64,000 bases of DNA. Source: Isochrysis galbana. Its lineage: Eukaryota > Haptophyta > Isochrysidales > Isochrysidaceae. A program made the position numbers and the translations under genes. Below the pieces are notes generated by a model. That model searched no databases. It was not told where the DNA came from and saw only the letters and a program-made list of their open reading frames with translations. The stretch is from contig CM030936.1 in assembly GCA_018136815.1 (NCBI GenBank), positions 6,597,505 to 6,661,504 of the forward strand, written 5' to 3'. Shown one piece after another: positions 11,930-23,600 of the stretch (positions are counted from its first letter, which is position 1; every line of letters begins with the position of its first letter).

Positions 11930-12680
11930 CCCTAAGGTGTCGTTCCGTCAAATGTGGGACATGAGTCGAAATGAGCGATCGAATGTCCACAGTTGTACAC
12001 ATAGCGTTATTTTAAAATTAAATGTAGACTAGCGTAACATTCCCTGCTTCCCGCGACGCGTGTCCCCCAGGAGGGCGCCGTGTCGGCGCTTTTCGATTGT
12101 GATTACTTGTAACTATGGGCACGGCGCGATGTGCATCGGCCACCCCGCGGGGGCGCCGTGCGTGCGCATAGAAACTTTTTCCCCTAAGGCCCACATTAAC
12201 GTAAAGTATAAAGTAGCCATATACGATGTTTCGTTTACGCAGCACGTGTGATTACTTGCAATCATTGTGCACGCCATGCGTATGCGCATCGCGGCTCCCC
12301 CCCCCTCGCGAGGGCGCCGTGCGTGCGCATAGAAACTTTTTCCCCTAAGGCCCACATCAACGTAAAGTAGCCATATACGATGTTTCGTTTACGCAGCACG
12401 TGTGATTACTTGCAATCATTGTGCACGCCGTGCGTATGCGCATCGACTCCCCCCCCCTCGCGAGGGCGCCGTGCGTGCGCATAGAAACTTTTTCCCCTAA
12501 GGCCCACATTAACGTAAAGTAGCCATATACGAGATGTTTCGTTTGCGCAGCACGTGTGATTACTTGCAATCATTGTGCACGCCGTGCGTATGCACATCGG
12601 CTCCCCCCCCCGCGGGGGCGCCGTGCGTGCGCATAGCGCATAGCAACTTCCAGGAAGGTGCACGCCGTGCGTTCACTCTT
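11930..12680 (-). repeat. Right arm of the inverted repeat; three to four units of about 150-160 bp
   Basis: The reverse complement of 11930-12050 matches the inner tail of the left arm almost base for base. Outward of it, GGCGCCGTGCGTGCGCATAG recurs at about 12152, 12313, 12464 and 12617. Each is followed by AACTTTTTCCCCTAAGGCCC, AACGTAAAGTAGCCATATA, GATGTTTCGTTTACGCAGCA and CACGTGTGATTACTTGCAAT. This arm is longer and more regular than the left one. Confidence 0.88.
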
Positions 12681-12946
12681 TCCGCGGGGGAACTCTGGAC
12701 GCAGAGGCGGTCGGGAACCATGGGGGCACCCCCCTGGGACCGGGGGAATTATTACCGTATACTGCGAAAACACTAACGTAAACAACCGATAGGTCTTGGG
12801 GTCTCTCCCCTCCCCCGGGTCCCCTCCCCCGGGTCTCCTCCTCCCCCTCTCATCGACCTACCAGAGAGAGACGGCTCCTACTGCCTGCCTCCCTCCTCCC
12901 TCCTCGCTCACCCTCCAGCTCTCTCCTCGCCCTCGTCTTCCTCACG

Positions 12947-13164
12947 ATGGTGGCGACTCGGCGCGCATCGGTACGGTCCTCCGTCCTCTCCTCTCGTGCT
13001 CCTGCTCGCTGGTTTCGTTCGACTCGCTCGACACAGCCACCTGTCGACTGGACGCCGAGCGCAAGCGCTGCTCGCACGACTCGTTCCTCTTCCTGCTCCA
13101 AGGGCGCGGCGGAGGAGGACGGCGTGCGGAAACTTCCGGGAGTGGGGGGGGGGGGCGTGATTAG
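12947..13164 (+). pseudogene. Possible isolated coding fragment
   Basis: One frame reads VSFDSLDTATCRLDAERKRC then SHDSFLFLLQGR with coding-like composition, but no ATG opens it. A separate ATG at 12947 (MVATRRAS) could be spliced to it. It stops at a G run and AT-rich repeats at 13140. It may be a first exon stranded by repeat insertion or simply a chance frame. Confidence 0.2.
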
Positions 13165-13203
13165 CTTTGCAATGATAACATTTAGCTTTGTAATTGTAAT
13201 ATA

Positions 13204-13320
13204 GATCAAAAAGAAAACAAATAACCTGACAATAATATGAGAACACTTTGAGAGACCAAAAAGAAAACAAATAACCTTGCAATAATAATATTGGTACAGA
13301 CTGAAAAAAAACAAATAACC
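13204..13320. repeat. AT-rich tandem repeat, three units
   Basis: The block AAAGAAAACAAATAACCT occurs at about 13210 and 13260, with a variant (GAAAAAAAACAAATAACCTG) at about 13301. The units are separated by similar CAATAAT-containing spacers, giving a unit of roughly 50 bp. No coding content. Confidence 0.75.
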
Positions 13321-14135
13321 TGGCCCTCTTTTGACGGAACGCGACTTTAGGGGCTAGAGCTTCTCACTCCTAGATGGGAAATACAGCGGGGGGGGGGTTC
13401 CAAATACAGTAAATACAGTCTGTATTTGGCCTTCGTCCAAATACAGCCAAATGCAGTAACAAATACAGTACGGGGGGGGCTCCCATGTTACATGTTACGT
13501 GTTACAAGGTTACAAGTAGGGACGGGTACAAGTTTCGCGCTCGACTCCCCCAAATTTTGTGCTTGATTTTGTGACTTATTTTGCTTCCCCCTTCCCCCCC
13601 CCCCAAATTTTGCGCTAGATTTTGTTTAAACAAATACTATAATTAAAGCTAGCTACAAGCTATAGCTATACCTATACCATAGATAGTAATAACTTATTAT
13701 AACTTATAACATATAACACACAAGCAGCATCGCCATACCGTCATGTTGTATCGGCACGCACTAGAGGCCTAGGCCTACGCCCAACAAGACCATGTAGGGC
13801 CTTTATGTCTTCACATCATCACATCATGCCTAATGTTATCCATAATCATCATGAATGCTTTGCAGAATCATTTTCATTTATTCCACAATCCTCCCCCCTC
13901 CCCCCCCCCCTAACGCAACAGAGTGTTTGCACCGGCCTGGCGCGTAAGTTAGTAGTTAGCGTTAGCGCGTTAAATAAATAAGCCACAAAGCGCTCACCAC
14001 GCGCTTTCTTATTCTTAACGCGGGGGCAAACGGGTGCCTAGTGCCTATTTCGACGAGGAGGAGGAGGCGCCGGCGCGACGGCGGACACCAAATGCGTAGC
14101 GGCGCGCTCGGAGTAGGTGGTACGTGCGTATGTAC
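13321..14135. other. AT-rich intergenic DNA with a solitary MITE end
   Basis: CCTAGATGGGAAATAC at 13369-13384 equals the terminus of the element at 14144-14674 and is followed by AAATACAG palindromic pieces to about 13480, but no opposite end was found. TTTTGACGGAACGCGACTTT at about 13329 resembles the inner tail of the 8.9/11.9-kb inverted repeat. The rest is AT-rich with homopolymer runs and no gene. Confidence 0.6.
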
Positions 14136-14143
14136 GTTGCGGC

Positions 14144-14674
14144 CCTAGATGGGAAATACGGTGCTGGGTCCTGCAAATACCGCCAAATACATATGTATTT
14201 GGCCTCCGGCCGAATACATTTCAAATACATTCGAGGCCTACACCCCAGGACGTGCTTCAAATACAATATACAGCCAAATACATATGTATTTGGCATTGTT
14301 ACGGATGCCCCTCCGTTCTCTCCTACGTTTACTTTCTAAGTCCTGTGAGATCTCCCCCTTCCTCTCTCGTCACGTGAGAAGAGGCGACGGGCCTCCTCTC
14401 TTCTTTCCTTTTCTTTCTCTCTTTCTCTCCTGCTCACCCCCCTTTTTTCGCGTATCCCGTTACCGTTACGTTAGTTATCTACGTGTTACCGTGAATGTGC
14501 GTGTGATAGTGGTGTGGGAGAATTGTAAGAGGAATTTTATGCGGATCTGTTCCGAAGAGAGCGCGAGCGATGGCGTCGCTCTCCTTCTCGGCCGCCCTGG
14601 TCACCATGATGCATGATGGTGCCAGGGCGATAGGCATCTGACCAAATACGGTAAATACGTATTTCCCATCTAGG
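14144..14674. mobile_element. hAT-like MITE, 531 bp, with 8-bp target duplication
   Basis: The termini are the 17-bp perfect inverted repeat CCTAGATGGGAAATACG (14144-14160) and its complement (14658-14674). The 8 bases GTTGCGGC lie immediately outside both ends (14136-14143 and 14675-14682), as expected for a target-site duplication. Inside are two copies of a perfect 22-bp palindrome, GCCAAATACAT followed by its complement, at 14182-14203 and 14273-14294. The right half is pyrimidine-rich. No transposase is encoded, so the element is non-autonomous. The 8-bp duplication fits the hAT superfamily. Confidence 0.85.
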
Positions 14675-14734
14675 GTTGCGGCTGCCGCGGCGCGCGGGTT
14701 GCGCATTAGGTCGTATGGCCTAACCCTACATGTG

Positions 14735-14933
14735 TACATGTGAAACACAGTCAAACTTAGAAATAAAACAGCAAAAACAGTATTTTTTTGCCGTCCAAAA
14801 ATAACAGAGAAAAACAGTGTAAAAAACAAATGTGCGGGGTAGGGGGGCCGCCCGAAATAAAACAGCGAAAAACATATGTTTTGGGCCTCCGAAAAAAAAC
14901 TCTGTTCCTGCTGTGTCCTGTGTTTCACATGTA
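14735..14933. repeat. Small inverted-repeat element, about 199 bp
   Basis: TACATGTGAAACACAG (14735-14750) is perfectly complemented by 14918-14933. The interior repeats AACAG and AAAACAG. A clear target duplication was not seen. Probably another MITE-type element next to the hAT-like one. Confidence 0.6.
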
Positions 14934-15421
14934 GGATGTAGGATGTCGTAGATGTAGGATGTAGGGACCTTACCCTTACCCTTACCCGCTTGAGTCTTGA
15001 GTAAGAGTAAGAGTAAGGCCTTTCCCGCTTGAGTAAGGCCTCACTAGACAGCGTAAGGGCGTATCTTGCAAGTAAGGCCTTCCCCGGCTCCGGCCATAAC
15101 CCTGGTCGAACTCCCCGCCGTGGTTACCACATACACACTTCTTGACGATCGAGATATAAGGCCTTATGGGGATAAGGCGTTATTTTTAATAAACGGGCCT
15201 TACAAATCACTACTAGGTAGCTCAAGCCTCTACGATTAGAACTCGCTTCCCCCCTCCCCCCCCCCCCCCCCCCCCCCTCCGGCACGCCCAAGGCAGTTGG
15301 GGGGGGAAGGCGGCGAGCAGCAGGCGGAAGCGAGAGAGAGAGAGAGAGAGAGGGAGGGAGGGAGGGAGGGAGAGAGAGAGAGCGAGGGGCTGCGTGCTAG
15401 GAGGTGACTGTGCGCTTGGTG
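14934..15421. other. Upstream region of IFT70
   Basis: Contains short TTACCC and GTAAGA repeats (14970-15030), a C run at 15250-15282 and a GA tract at 15331-15384 that ends about 37 bp before the ATG. No gene is supported. The TTACCC block has three units and is not the TTAGGG telomere repeat. Confidence 0.6.
15331..15384. repeat. (GA)n tract just upstream of the IFT70 start
   Basis: A purine-only run of AG and GGGA repeats. By position it is 5' UTR or core promoter DNA of the following gene. Confidence 0.9.
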
Positions 15422-18400
15422 ATGGCTCGACCAATGACCGGGATGGCCATGCCTCCCCCTCAGACCGGCTTGCGTACCGCCATGGGCACTGCAGCAGGGC
15501 TCGGAGGAGCGTTTGGTGGCGGCGCTATTCGTGAGGGCAAGTACACTGAGCAGATCTACGGGATGATACGCGACGGAAAGTACGCCGGGGCGGTGGAGGT
15601 GCTCAGCACCAAGCTACTCGAGTTCCCAAACTCGCGATCCGCTGCATCCCTGCTCGCGTACTGCTACTACCACATGGGAGACTTCCAGAACGCGCTGCAG
15701 ATGTACGAGAGGCTGATGAGGATGTGAGAGGAGAAGACGCCTTGCCCCTCGCACCCCTCTGCCTTGCCCCGCCCATCATCCCGCATCTTCGCTCCGGCAT
15801 CTGTCGCCCTGCTATACGCCTTGCACCGCTAAGTATGATCCCAAGCTCGCCCGAGGCCGGAGCTCCATCCTGCGATATGGCCTCGCATCGCTCCCGGTTG
15901 AGCCTCTGTCGCCGCCGTGTGCCTCGCGGGCGCAGGTGCCCGGAGGTCCAGGAGTACAAGCTCTACTACGCGCAGTCCCTCTTCAAAGCTGGCCTGTACG
16001 AGCCAGCTATGAAGGCGTGCCAAAACGTGGACGACGGGGATGAGTCTGAAAGGGGTAGAGTGCTGAAGCTCCAGGTGCCGCGCGGTGTAAGCGAGCGTTG
16101 CGTTATTCCGTGCTCTACTCGAGTCTGCAAGGGCGCATACTTCATCATCACGCACACGCACTCATCGAGACTAGCGCATACACATAATCTGAGGGCGTGA
16201 CCTGGTGATGCTGGTGGTGCAGAGGGGTGACGGCTGAGCAAAAGGCGATGCCAAGTCGCTGTTATTGAGCTTTGGCTCGACGATGGAATGCTCAGCACAG
16301 CGCATTGTCCTAGTGGGGTTCGCCGTCAGAGAAACCGCACTGATCAACGGTCGGCATTGGCCTCCATGGTGCTCCGCAGGCGGCCATCCTCTACGACCAG
16401 GATGAGCTCATGGACACCAAGGCGCTCATCGAGCAGTGCCCACCTGGCGACGCGGACACCATCGTGAACGAGGCGTGCGTGCTCTACAAGGAAGCAATGG
16501 GCGTTGATGGGGGGGAGGTGCAGCCGGACAAGCTCGAGGTGTGAGGCGCACGTGACAACCACCAGCCGGCAACCACCATATGTCGCTGGAGTGGTCCCTG
16601 TACGCAGAGGGCGGATCTTTCGGCTCCCTCTTGCGCTTGAGTGGAGACGGTGGTAGTGAGGTGGTGGGCTTTTGCTGCGCTTTACGGTCTCTCGCCATTC
16701 TCCTCTGTCCAGACGGCTCGCCTCAAGTTTGTGGAGGCGATGAATATGACGGGATTCGTTGCCGAGACGGCCTACGCCATCGCGCTTTGCTTCTATCAGC
16801 AAAAGGCCTACGGCCCAGCCCTTAAGCACATCGCTGAGATCATTGAGAAGGGCGTGCGCGAGCATCCCGAGCTATCCGTGGGATCGCAAAGCGAAGGCGT
16901 GGAGGTGCGCCTCTGGGAGCTCCTTCTTCGGCGGGAGTCGCTCTCTCCATCTGCGTCCGTGCGTCTTGCTGGAGGCCCATACCGATCAGAGCACGCGTGC
17001 TTTCGTCAAGCCTTGTGCATTTCTCGCCTGGTCAACCTCATCCTCCGGCCAATGTAGGTTCGCTCCGTGGGGAACTCGACTGTGCTCAAGGAAACGGCCC
17101 TTGTCGAGGCTTTCAACTTGAAGGCCGCTATCGAGTATACGATGAAGAATACCGAGGCAGCGGTGTGCAGCGCAATGCAGGCCACCTTGCCCAGTGATTT
17201 CGGCTTACAAAACGGCGAGCCGTGCGGCATCGCTCCATTGTAGATGCCCCTTTGCCAACCCCCCCCCCCCCTGCTCCACTTGTGTTTGTTGAAGGTCGAG
17301 GCGCTATCGGACATGCCCCCGCGCGCCGACGAGGAGCTCGACCCTGTATCCCTCCATAATACCGGCCTAATGCGCATGGACACCGAGCCGGCTTCGGGCT
17401 TCAGGAAGCTCGCGTTCCTCATTTCCAACCCTCCTTTCCCCCCCGGTGAGCAGCATGAGGCGGGCCTCAAGCCTTTACTGGAGCTACCCATAGGGCCGGA
17501 CAATGACGCCGTGCGCACGGGGAGTCCGCTGTCCTCAGCCGTCAAGTTCAAACATCTCACGGCTGCTGCACAACTTCTTCGTTCCTCCCTTGCAGAGACC
17601 TTCGCCAACTTGTTGTTGCTCTATTGCAAGCATCAATACTATGACCTCGCTGCTGATGTGCTCGCTGAGAACGCGCACCTCACCTACAAGTTCCTCACAC
17701 CAGAGCTTTATGAGTTCCTAGATGCAACGCTCGGAGTACAGGTGGGTGTAGAAAGCAGAAGAGCGATATCGTTATGGCTAGCGCCCGCAGATGGCACCCA
17801 GAGGTCAGGTATACAGTGCCTTGCGCAGACGCCGTGCTCACGCTACCCCTCTTGCCCTCTGCAACCACAGACCGCGCCAGAGGAGGCCTACAGGAAGTTC
17901 GATGATCTATCCAAGGCGCATGTTGACAATCTGCGTTCGCTCACAAAGAATATCCAGGCGCGTGTGCTGTAGTGCAGCCCCAAGAGACGACATCTCGGCA
18001 GGCGTGCAGCAGGTGCGTCCCCTTTGCCGACCCGTCCCCCGTCTTTCTTGTGCGTAGGATGCGCGCTTGCGGAAGGACAACGAGGCGATCAAGAAAAGCC
18101 TCCGCGCCTACGACGACGCCCTGGAGAGGTGAGTGCTGCATTCCCAGCTGGACGCAGCAAAAGGCCTTATAAGGAACAAGTACTGACACACCGCCAGCAT
18201 TTCCAAACACTGATGGGCCCGATAACTTGCTGCCGATGGATCGCAACCGCACGCAATGAGGTGCACTCATTTCGTTGTTCAACGTAACGGACTTGCTCAA
18301 GAGACGGCCCCCACACGCTTCCTTGCGCAGGTACATTCCGGTACTCATGGCTCAGGCTAAAATATATTGGGATCGAGAAAATTTTCCTATGGTAGAGAAG

Positions 18401-19432
18401 ATCTTCCGGCAATCCGCGGAGTTTTGCTCCGAGCATGAGACGTGGAAGCTGAACGTGGCGCATGTTTTCTTCTTGCAGGTGCGCGCCAAGCTCGCATGCC
18501 ATTGCGGCGATTGCCCTTGATTGATAGGCGGCAGGCCGAACGTCGCCTGTGCCTTTTCACCGCAGGAGACCAAGTTTAAGGAGGCGATCCGGTACTATGA
18601 ACCTATCGTGAAGAAGGCTGCGGACCAAGTCACGGCTGTACCTGCCATTGTACTCGCCAACCTTTGTGTAAGCTACATTATGACCTCGCAGAATGAAGAG
18701 GCAGAGGAGCTCATGCGTCGGGTCGAGAAGGAGGTGTGCTGTTTCAAAGATCCTCCGGCGGTGTAATTTGCGTCCTGTCGCGTCTTTCATCCATTCACGT
18801 GCATCAGATCCCACGACTCGTCTCGGTGGCCGTCCATCACTTGCCCGTCGTCCCCGTGCAACGGCAGGAGGAGCGTGCCGATCCCGATAAGCAATGCTTC
18901 CATCTATGCATCATAAACTTGGTGATCGGCACGCTTTACTGCGCGAAGGGCAACTTCGAGTTCGGAATTGGTCGGGTTATGAAGTCGCTCGAGCCATACC
19001 CGAAGAAGCTCGGCACGGACACGTGGTTCTACGCCAAACGAGCCTTCCTCGCTCTTGCAGAGACGCTCGCGAAGCACATGATCATGCTCAAAGATGTACG
19101 TCGCATGGACGCATCGCCGCCGTTGCCGCCGCTCTGAACCCCATGGACCATGCGCTGGTGCAAAGGCATCATAGCAGATGATTGCGCTGCGTGTGTCCCG
19201 GCCCTCGTACGCCGCGCTAGGGAACCTTAGGTCACTCCGCAACCCTGCAACGTCCATACATCAGGTTACCATCCATGACATCATCGAGTTCTTAGATGCC
19301 ATCGATTCTTGCGGCAAAAGCATCCCGACAAAGGTGCAGGATCACCCCGATCGGCCCATCGACACTGCCAAGGCCAATGTGTCCTACGAAGCGCGGCTTA
19401 TCAAGCAAATGTACTTGAAATTGCGCCAGTGA
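15422..19432 (+). CDS. IFT70: Intraflagellar transport protein IFT70 (TTC30/DYF-1), 13 exons, 687 aa
   Basis: Core subunit of the IFT-B complex that carries cargo in cilia and flagella; family members are TPR superhelices that wrap IFT52. Exons: 15422-15723, 15936-16074, 16380-16538, 16713-16904, 17058-17162, 17295-17445, 17596-17741, 17871-17957, 18058-18128, 18331-18478, 18566-18733, 18868-19095 and 19265-19432. All junctions keep frame. Diagnostic stretches run the length of the family: LLAYCYYHMGDFQNAL, LKHIAEIIEKGVREHPEL, LVEAFNLKAAIEY, MPPRADEELDPVSLHN, LLLYCKHQYYDLAADVLAEN, IPVLMAQAKIYW, VANLCVSYIMTSQNEEAEEL-like in exon 11, and LVIGTLYCAKGNFEFG. The length matches the family's roughly 640-690 aa. 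Intron 8 (17958-18057) uses a GC donor, which is required for frame; intron 6 is 150 bp with no stop, so retention would stay in frame. ATG 15422 was chosen as the first in-frame ATG. It implies a flagellated cell. Confidence 0.95.
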
Positions 19433-20641
19433 GCGGCTTTGTGATGCATTTGTTGGTAGCGCAAAATGTCATCAGTAAGCTGCAATATGGCCGTGGGAAG
19501 CGCGACTCATAAACCTACACCTTGGCTTTGATCTTTGTCTTGTTGACGATGTGTGGCGCTAGCAGTCGCCGCCTGAGGTATATAGTAACAGGTGCAACCT
19601 ACTTTTATGAGTGGGGGTCAATGGGGGCCTCGCGCCCCCCTTCAATCCAGCTTGCAGGCCGCCCCCCTGGCCCCCTGGGGTGGGCTTGGCCATAGTTTAA
19701 AAAAATGAAGATTCTGGGCTACACACCACACACCTAACACCTACTAGTTCAAGGTTTTCCTTTCTCTACTCCGACATCGCCCTTATCTTCCCTCCACCTC
19801 CACCTCCTCCCTTGCCCCCCTTAATTCCTTTTTCTTCGGTTTCCGGGGTATGGCGCGCCCTGGTGCACTAGCCCAAGGGCTAGTTCGAAGTTCGGGGCGT
19901 GGATTCTGGGCGGGCCTTTTGTACGTCTATTTTTTGCTTGCAGTTCTCCGAGTGTCGAGTGTGCGACGTTGTCATTGGTTCCTGCTCGCGGGTTCGGGCT
20001 TCGCTGTTGAACATCTCTCGCGTGTCAAGTCCGGGTCTACCGCGGCTTAAGGCTTAAGGGTTGGCGGAAATATCCGGAGCATATCTACTGGGATATTTGG
20101 GTAAATTTTGGCCAAATTGAATATATTTCTTGGCAATTTGCACATCCACCTAGATATTTGGGTGGGTAACGGGCGAGAAGATGCTTTTTTCTTTGCAATT
20201 GGCGCGAAAAATCATTTGGCGCGTGCCCGTCATGCCTTGATCCTCGATCCATCGCTGTCGCTGGTGCTTGTTTGTTGGTCGCCGTCGCCACTCTGCACTC
20301 TGTCCTCTGTCCTCTCCACTCGCAAGAACCGTGTTCCGCGCTAGTTGCCGTCACGCCTCGCAGGCAACCTCCAAGAGTGAGATCAGCCTTGCTCTGACAA
20401 GATCCAAAAAATTGACAAGTCGAGGAATTCCGCACAGCAGGGGAGCGATGCCCCATAATAGATAGTAGAGCTAGTAGACCCTATCGCCGCTAGGGTGCAC
20501 GCTCGAAGTGCAAATGTGGCAATTGCTTTTTATTGCGCCTGCCACCCACCACTTTCACGCCTTGGCACGTTGCAATTTACTAGTGGCGTGTGCAAACTTG
20601 CAATGCGCGCTTTTGATGAACCTAGCATTCTCTACTGAACA
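19433..20641. other. Intergenic between two convergent genes
   Basis: No gene is supported. 19604-19645 (ATGAGTGGGGGTCAATGGGG then GCCTCGCGCCCCC) recurs inverted at 28588-28632. About 19703-19735 (GAAGATTCTGGGCTACACAC) recurs at about 38264. Both are short dispersed repeats. 20060-20180 is AT-rich with repeated GATATTTGGG. Confidence 0.6.
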
Positions 20642-23600
20642 TTAGTAGTGGCAACCCATCGCCTCCATCAGCCGCTTTTTCCGTAGCGCTCGCCCTTGGC
20701 CTCCTTGGACGGGCTCCTCCAAGGAAGTGTCCACCTTTCTTGTTGCAATAACCCCATCCGATTGCTCTACCGCTGTTCTTGCCACACTGTCTAGCTTGGG
20801 CTTAGGCGGCTTGCTGTCGTCGATGGCATCGGTGCCCATGCCAAACCCAAACTTGTGCACAGCTTTGCTCACACTCACCTGATCGTTAGTGGGCAGCTCT
20901 CGAGCGTCAAGCGCCGACACCTTCGAAGTCTTCGTGTTGTCGGATTGTTGGCCAAGACTGTGCACCGGGCTGACGGGTCCACCCGAGGCGTGAAGGATAT
21001 TGAGAGCAACCGCCTGGACCATGGACGCCTTTCTAATGTTGCGTCGCGCGAGTTGCTCAAGCTCGTGAGCCTCCTCTGCCACTAATGGAGTCGTGGATCT
21101 CGTGACGAAGAGCGAGGAATGGGCATCAAGCGGTACAGGAGATTTGTCATGGCTAGATACAGTTATGCATGATTGCGTGGTGCCAATGACACGCCCTGCC
21201 GTGACCTCCCTATTGACCAGCGCACCGGCGAGCTTCGAGCTGGCGGGCTCGCTGGAGCTCGATGCCTCGCGAGTCTCCCACAACTGCGTCCACGCAGGCA
21301 TCCACCTAGCCTCCGCCCGGCGTAGCAGCGCAGCAGCGACGGGTGGTCCTCGATGTTTGAGCGTCCAGAACAATGCGGATCCTGAAGTTCGGTCGCGTGC
21401 AAGAGGAGCAGCGGCAGGGTGCAAGAGGTAGAGCGCGAGCAAGCGAATGCATCCAAGGCTGGAGAGGAGATGCGCGAGGCCAATTCCATCATTACGTGGC
21501 GGGGAGGGCAACAGCCGGGCCAGCGCGTGACCACCACGACGTTGAGACAAAGGAGCGCTCGCCTCGGCCCCTTCCATATCGTCAACGGAATCGAATATTT
21601 GACGCCGATCGTAATATTCGCCTTGCCCAAGGCATGACTCACCCACCTCTGCCCGCACCTGCTCGTCCAACTCAGCGCCGCTCACAATGTCGCGCATCAG
21701 CTGCACTAGTCTGCGTTTCAACCGCCGCTCATCTCCAATCCCGATATCGGCAGTGTCACCGAAAGTTTCCTCGCGCATTCTCAGCCCGCTTGCATGCCCC
21801 GGCGTCGGCACGCAAAAGTAGGTGAAGGGCAGGTCGCCCCATACGCCCACAGCCTCCATCTCGTCAGTGTCACTGGCGTCAGCATCCGTGAGCAGACTGG
21901 CGCATATGCCAGCCCCGTCGTCTTGACTTCGAGGGCAAGGGTCCAATTCAGACGAGGGGCGAGAGTGGCGAGCTGGCTGCGCTGATGCGTGAAGCGATTG
22001 GACGGTTACTTTCACCACTCGCTCCACCTCTCCCTTCCCCATTTCGCACGGTGGGGTGCGGCATTTGACCAGCTGCGCAGAGCAGATGGCCACGAGTGTG
22101 GCCCTCCGGCCGGCAAAGTATACGCTGAGCCCGGGCGCGTCGAGGCCTTCGCCTTGCACCCAGACCATAGTGCCACCCGCGGATGGGCCCCTGACCACCG
22201 ATAGATCTAATAGTGATGGCGGCGGGCGGCCAATCGGGGAGAGGGCACCACGCACGGCTCGAGCGGAGCACAAGCACTCAGAGCCCCGATCGGACCCACT
22301 TGTCAACTCTGAGACGTCAACCTCGGATGCTGCCTCCGACAACTCCGAGATGTACATGTTTGAGATACCGCCATCGACTAGGCCCGCCTGCCCTGGCAGG
22401 TGGCGGGATAGCTGTAGGTGCAAGGGGTCATGGACAGGGTAGTGTTCGGGCGAGCCCTTGCGCGACGACGAGGTGGATGCCTCTGCATTTCCGATCGTCG
22501 AAGTGCCCCCAGCTACGGAGGATCGGCTCGCGGTACCGCACTTGCCGCCAGAACGAGCGGCTGTGCCATCTCGACCACAAACGCTGCACGTGCCGCAGCT
22601 GCTCGCACCACTCGAGCTGGATCCTCCACTACTGCTGCTACTACTCAAGAAGCGCCCGCCACCAGCTGCCAGCGACTCGTAGTGGCGCTCCTTTGAAACC
22701 AAAGCACTGTGGCTGCACGCCGCCCTCGTGGAAGAAGCATCTGGAAGGAGGTCGCCAAAGGCTGCCGAAAGCCAACAGTCGTCGGTCTGAGTTGCGCACG
22801 ATCCCGTGCCAGCAGTGCTCGTGTCGGAGTCGGGAGGCGTGGTGGCCTCGCCTTTGCGTAGCTTGCTTGTGGCTGGGACGGCGTGCTCGCCATGAGAGGC
22901 CGCGACGGTAGCGGCGATTGCTACGGCACCATCGGGCGAGGCGATCACGGCAGTGGTGGGCGTCGAGGCCGGGACGCCCTTGGAGCTTGGGTGTCTCCAT
23001 CTGGGTGGGTTTTTCATCCGTCGCAGCGCCTTCTCTCCTTCCGACAGTGTGTGGAAGGAATTCTTGAGCTCGATGGGCAGCGTGGAGGAGGCGCCGCCTA
23101 GGTAGGCGTGTGTGGACGCCGAGTAGAGCGAGAAAGCGAGCACATACGCGTTGGATGCGGCCGATTGCGCCACGATCGAGGAGGGCCGCTTCTTCGCGAT
23201 AGATACAGGCTTGGTCTCGATCACAAGGTCTGAAAATTCAATGAGCACGCCTTCGCCACAAGGAGAGTGCGACGTTGCCGCCGGCTGACAGTCAATAGCC
23301 GCGTCCGAGCCGGCGCCATGCTCCCGAGCAGCTTGCCCGGACTTGTCGGGACCCGCTCGCACTGGCTCGAAGGCGAGCCCTCCAGCCGGGCCTGGCGAGA
23401 CACCGCCCACCGGTCGCACGCCACCGCGGAGCGCATCGGGGATGGGGGCGCCGCTCGAGCGGTGCAGCAGGTCGGCGTGGCATTCGAGCATGGCGGATGC
23501 GGGCGGCGCGCCAAGGACGCGCACGAGCGGTGCCGGTTGTAGGGCTTTTCGCCACACCTGCTCGTGCCGGCACGAGACGAGCAGCTCGAGGCCCCACAGG

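Larger units (their letters stand above)
8872..12680. mobile_element. Foldback-like structure enclosing a spliced gene
   Basis: Two long arms (8872-9410 and 11930-12680) are inverted copies of each other. Their single-copy inner tails point toward the centre and both end at GACGGAACGACACCTTAG. The 2.5-kb interior holds one minus-strand three-exon gene. This is the shape of a foldback or gene-capturing inverted-repeat transposon. No target-site duplication was identified at the outer edges and no transposase lies inside, so two independent insertions in opposite orientation remain possible. Confidence 0.5.

Noticed and set aside
14967-15030. TTACCC/GTAAGA repeats as a telomere remnant
   Set aside because: Only three TTACCC units, and the complement is GGGTAA, not TTAGGG or TTTAGGG. 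Better explained as local low complexity.
17446-17595. In-frame retention of IFT70 intron 6
   Set aside because: Retention is possible because it is 150 bp without a stop, but it would insert 50 residues between NPPFPP and ETFANLLLLYC, which are adjacent in the family.
22056-22911. Plus-strand ORFs opposite the FAS1/IPT gene
   Set aside because: They are fragmented, Arg/His-rich shadows of the high-GC minus-strand coding frame.
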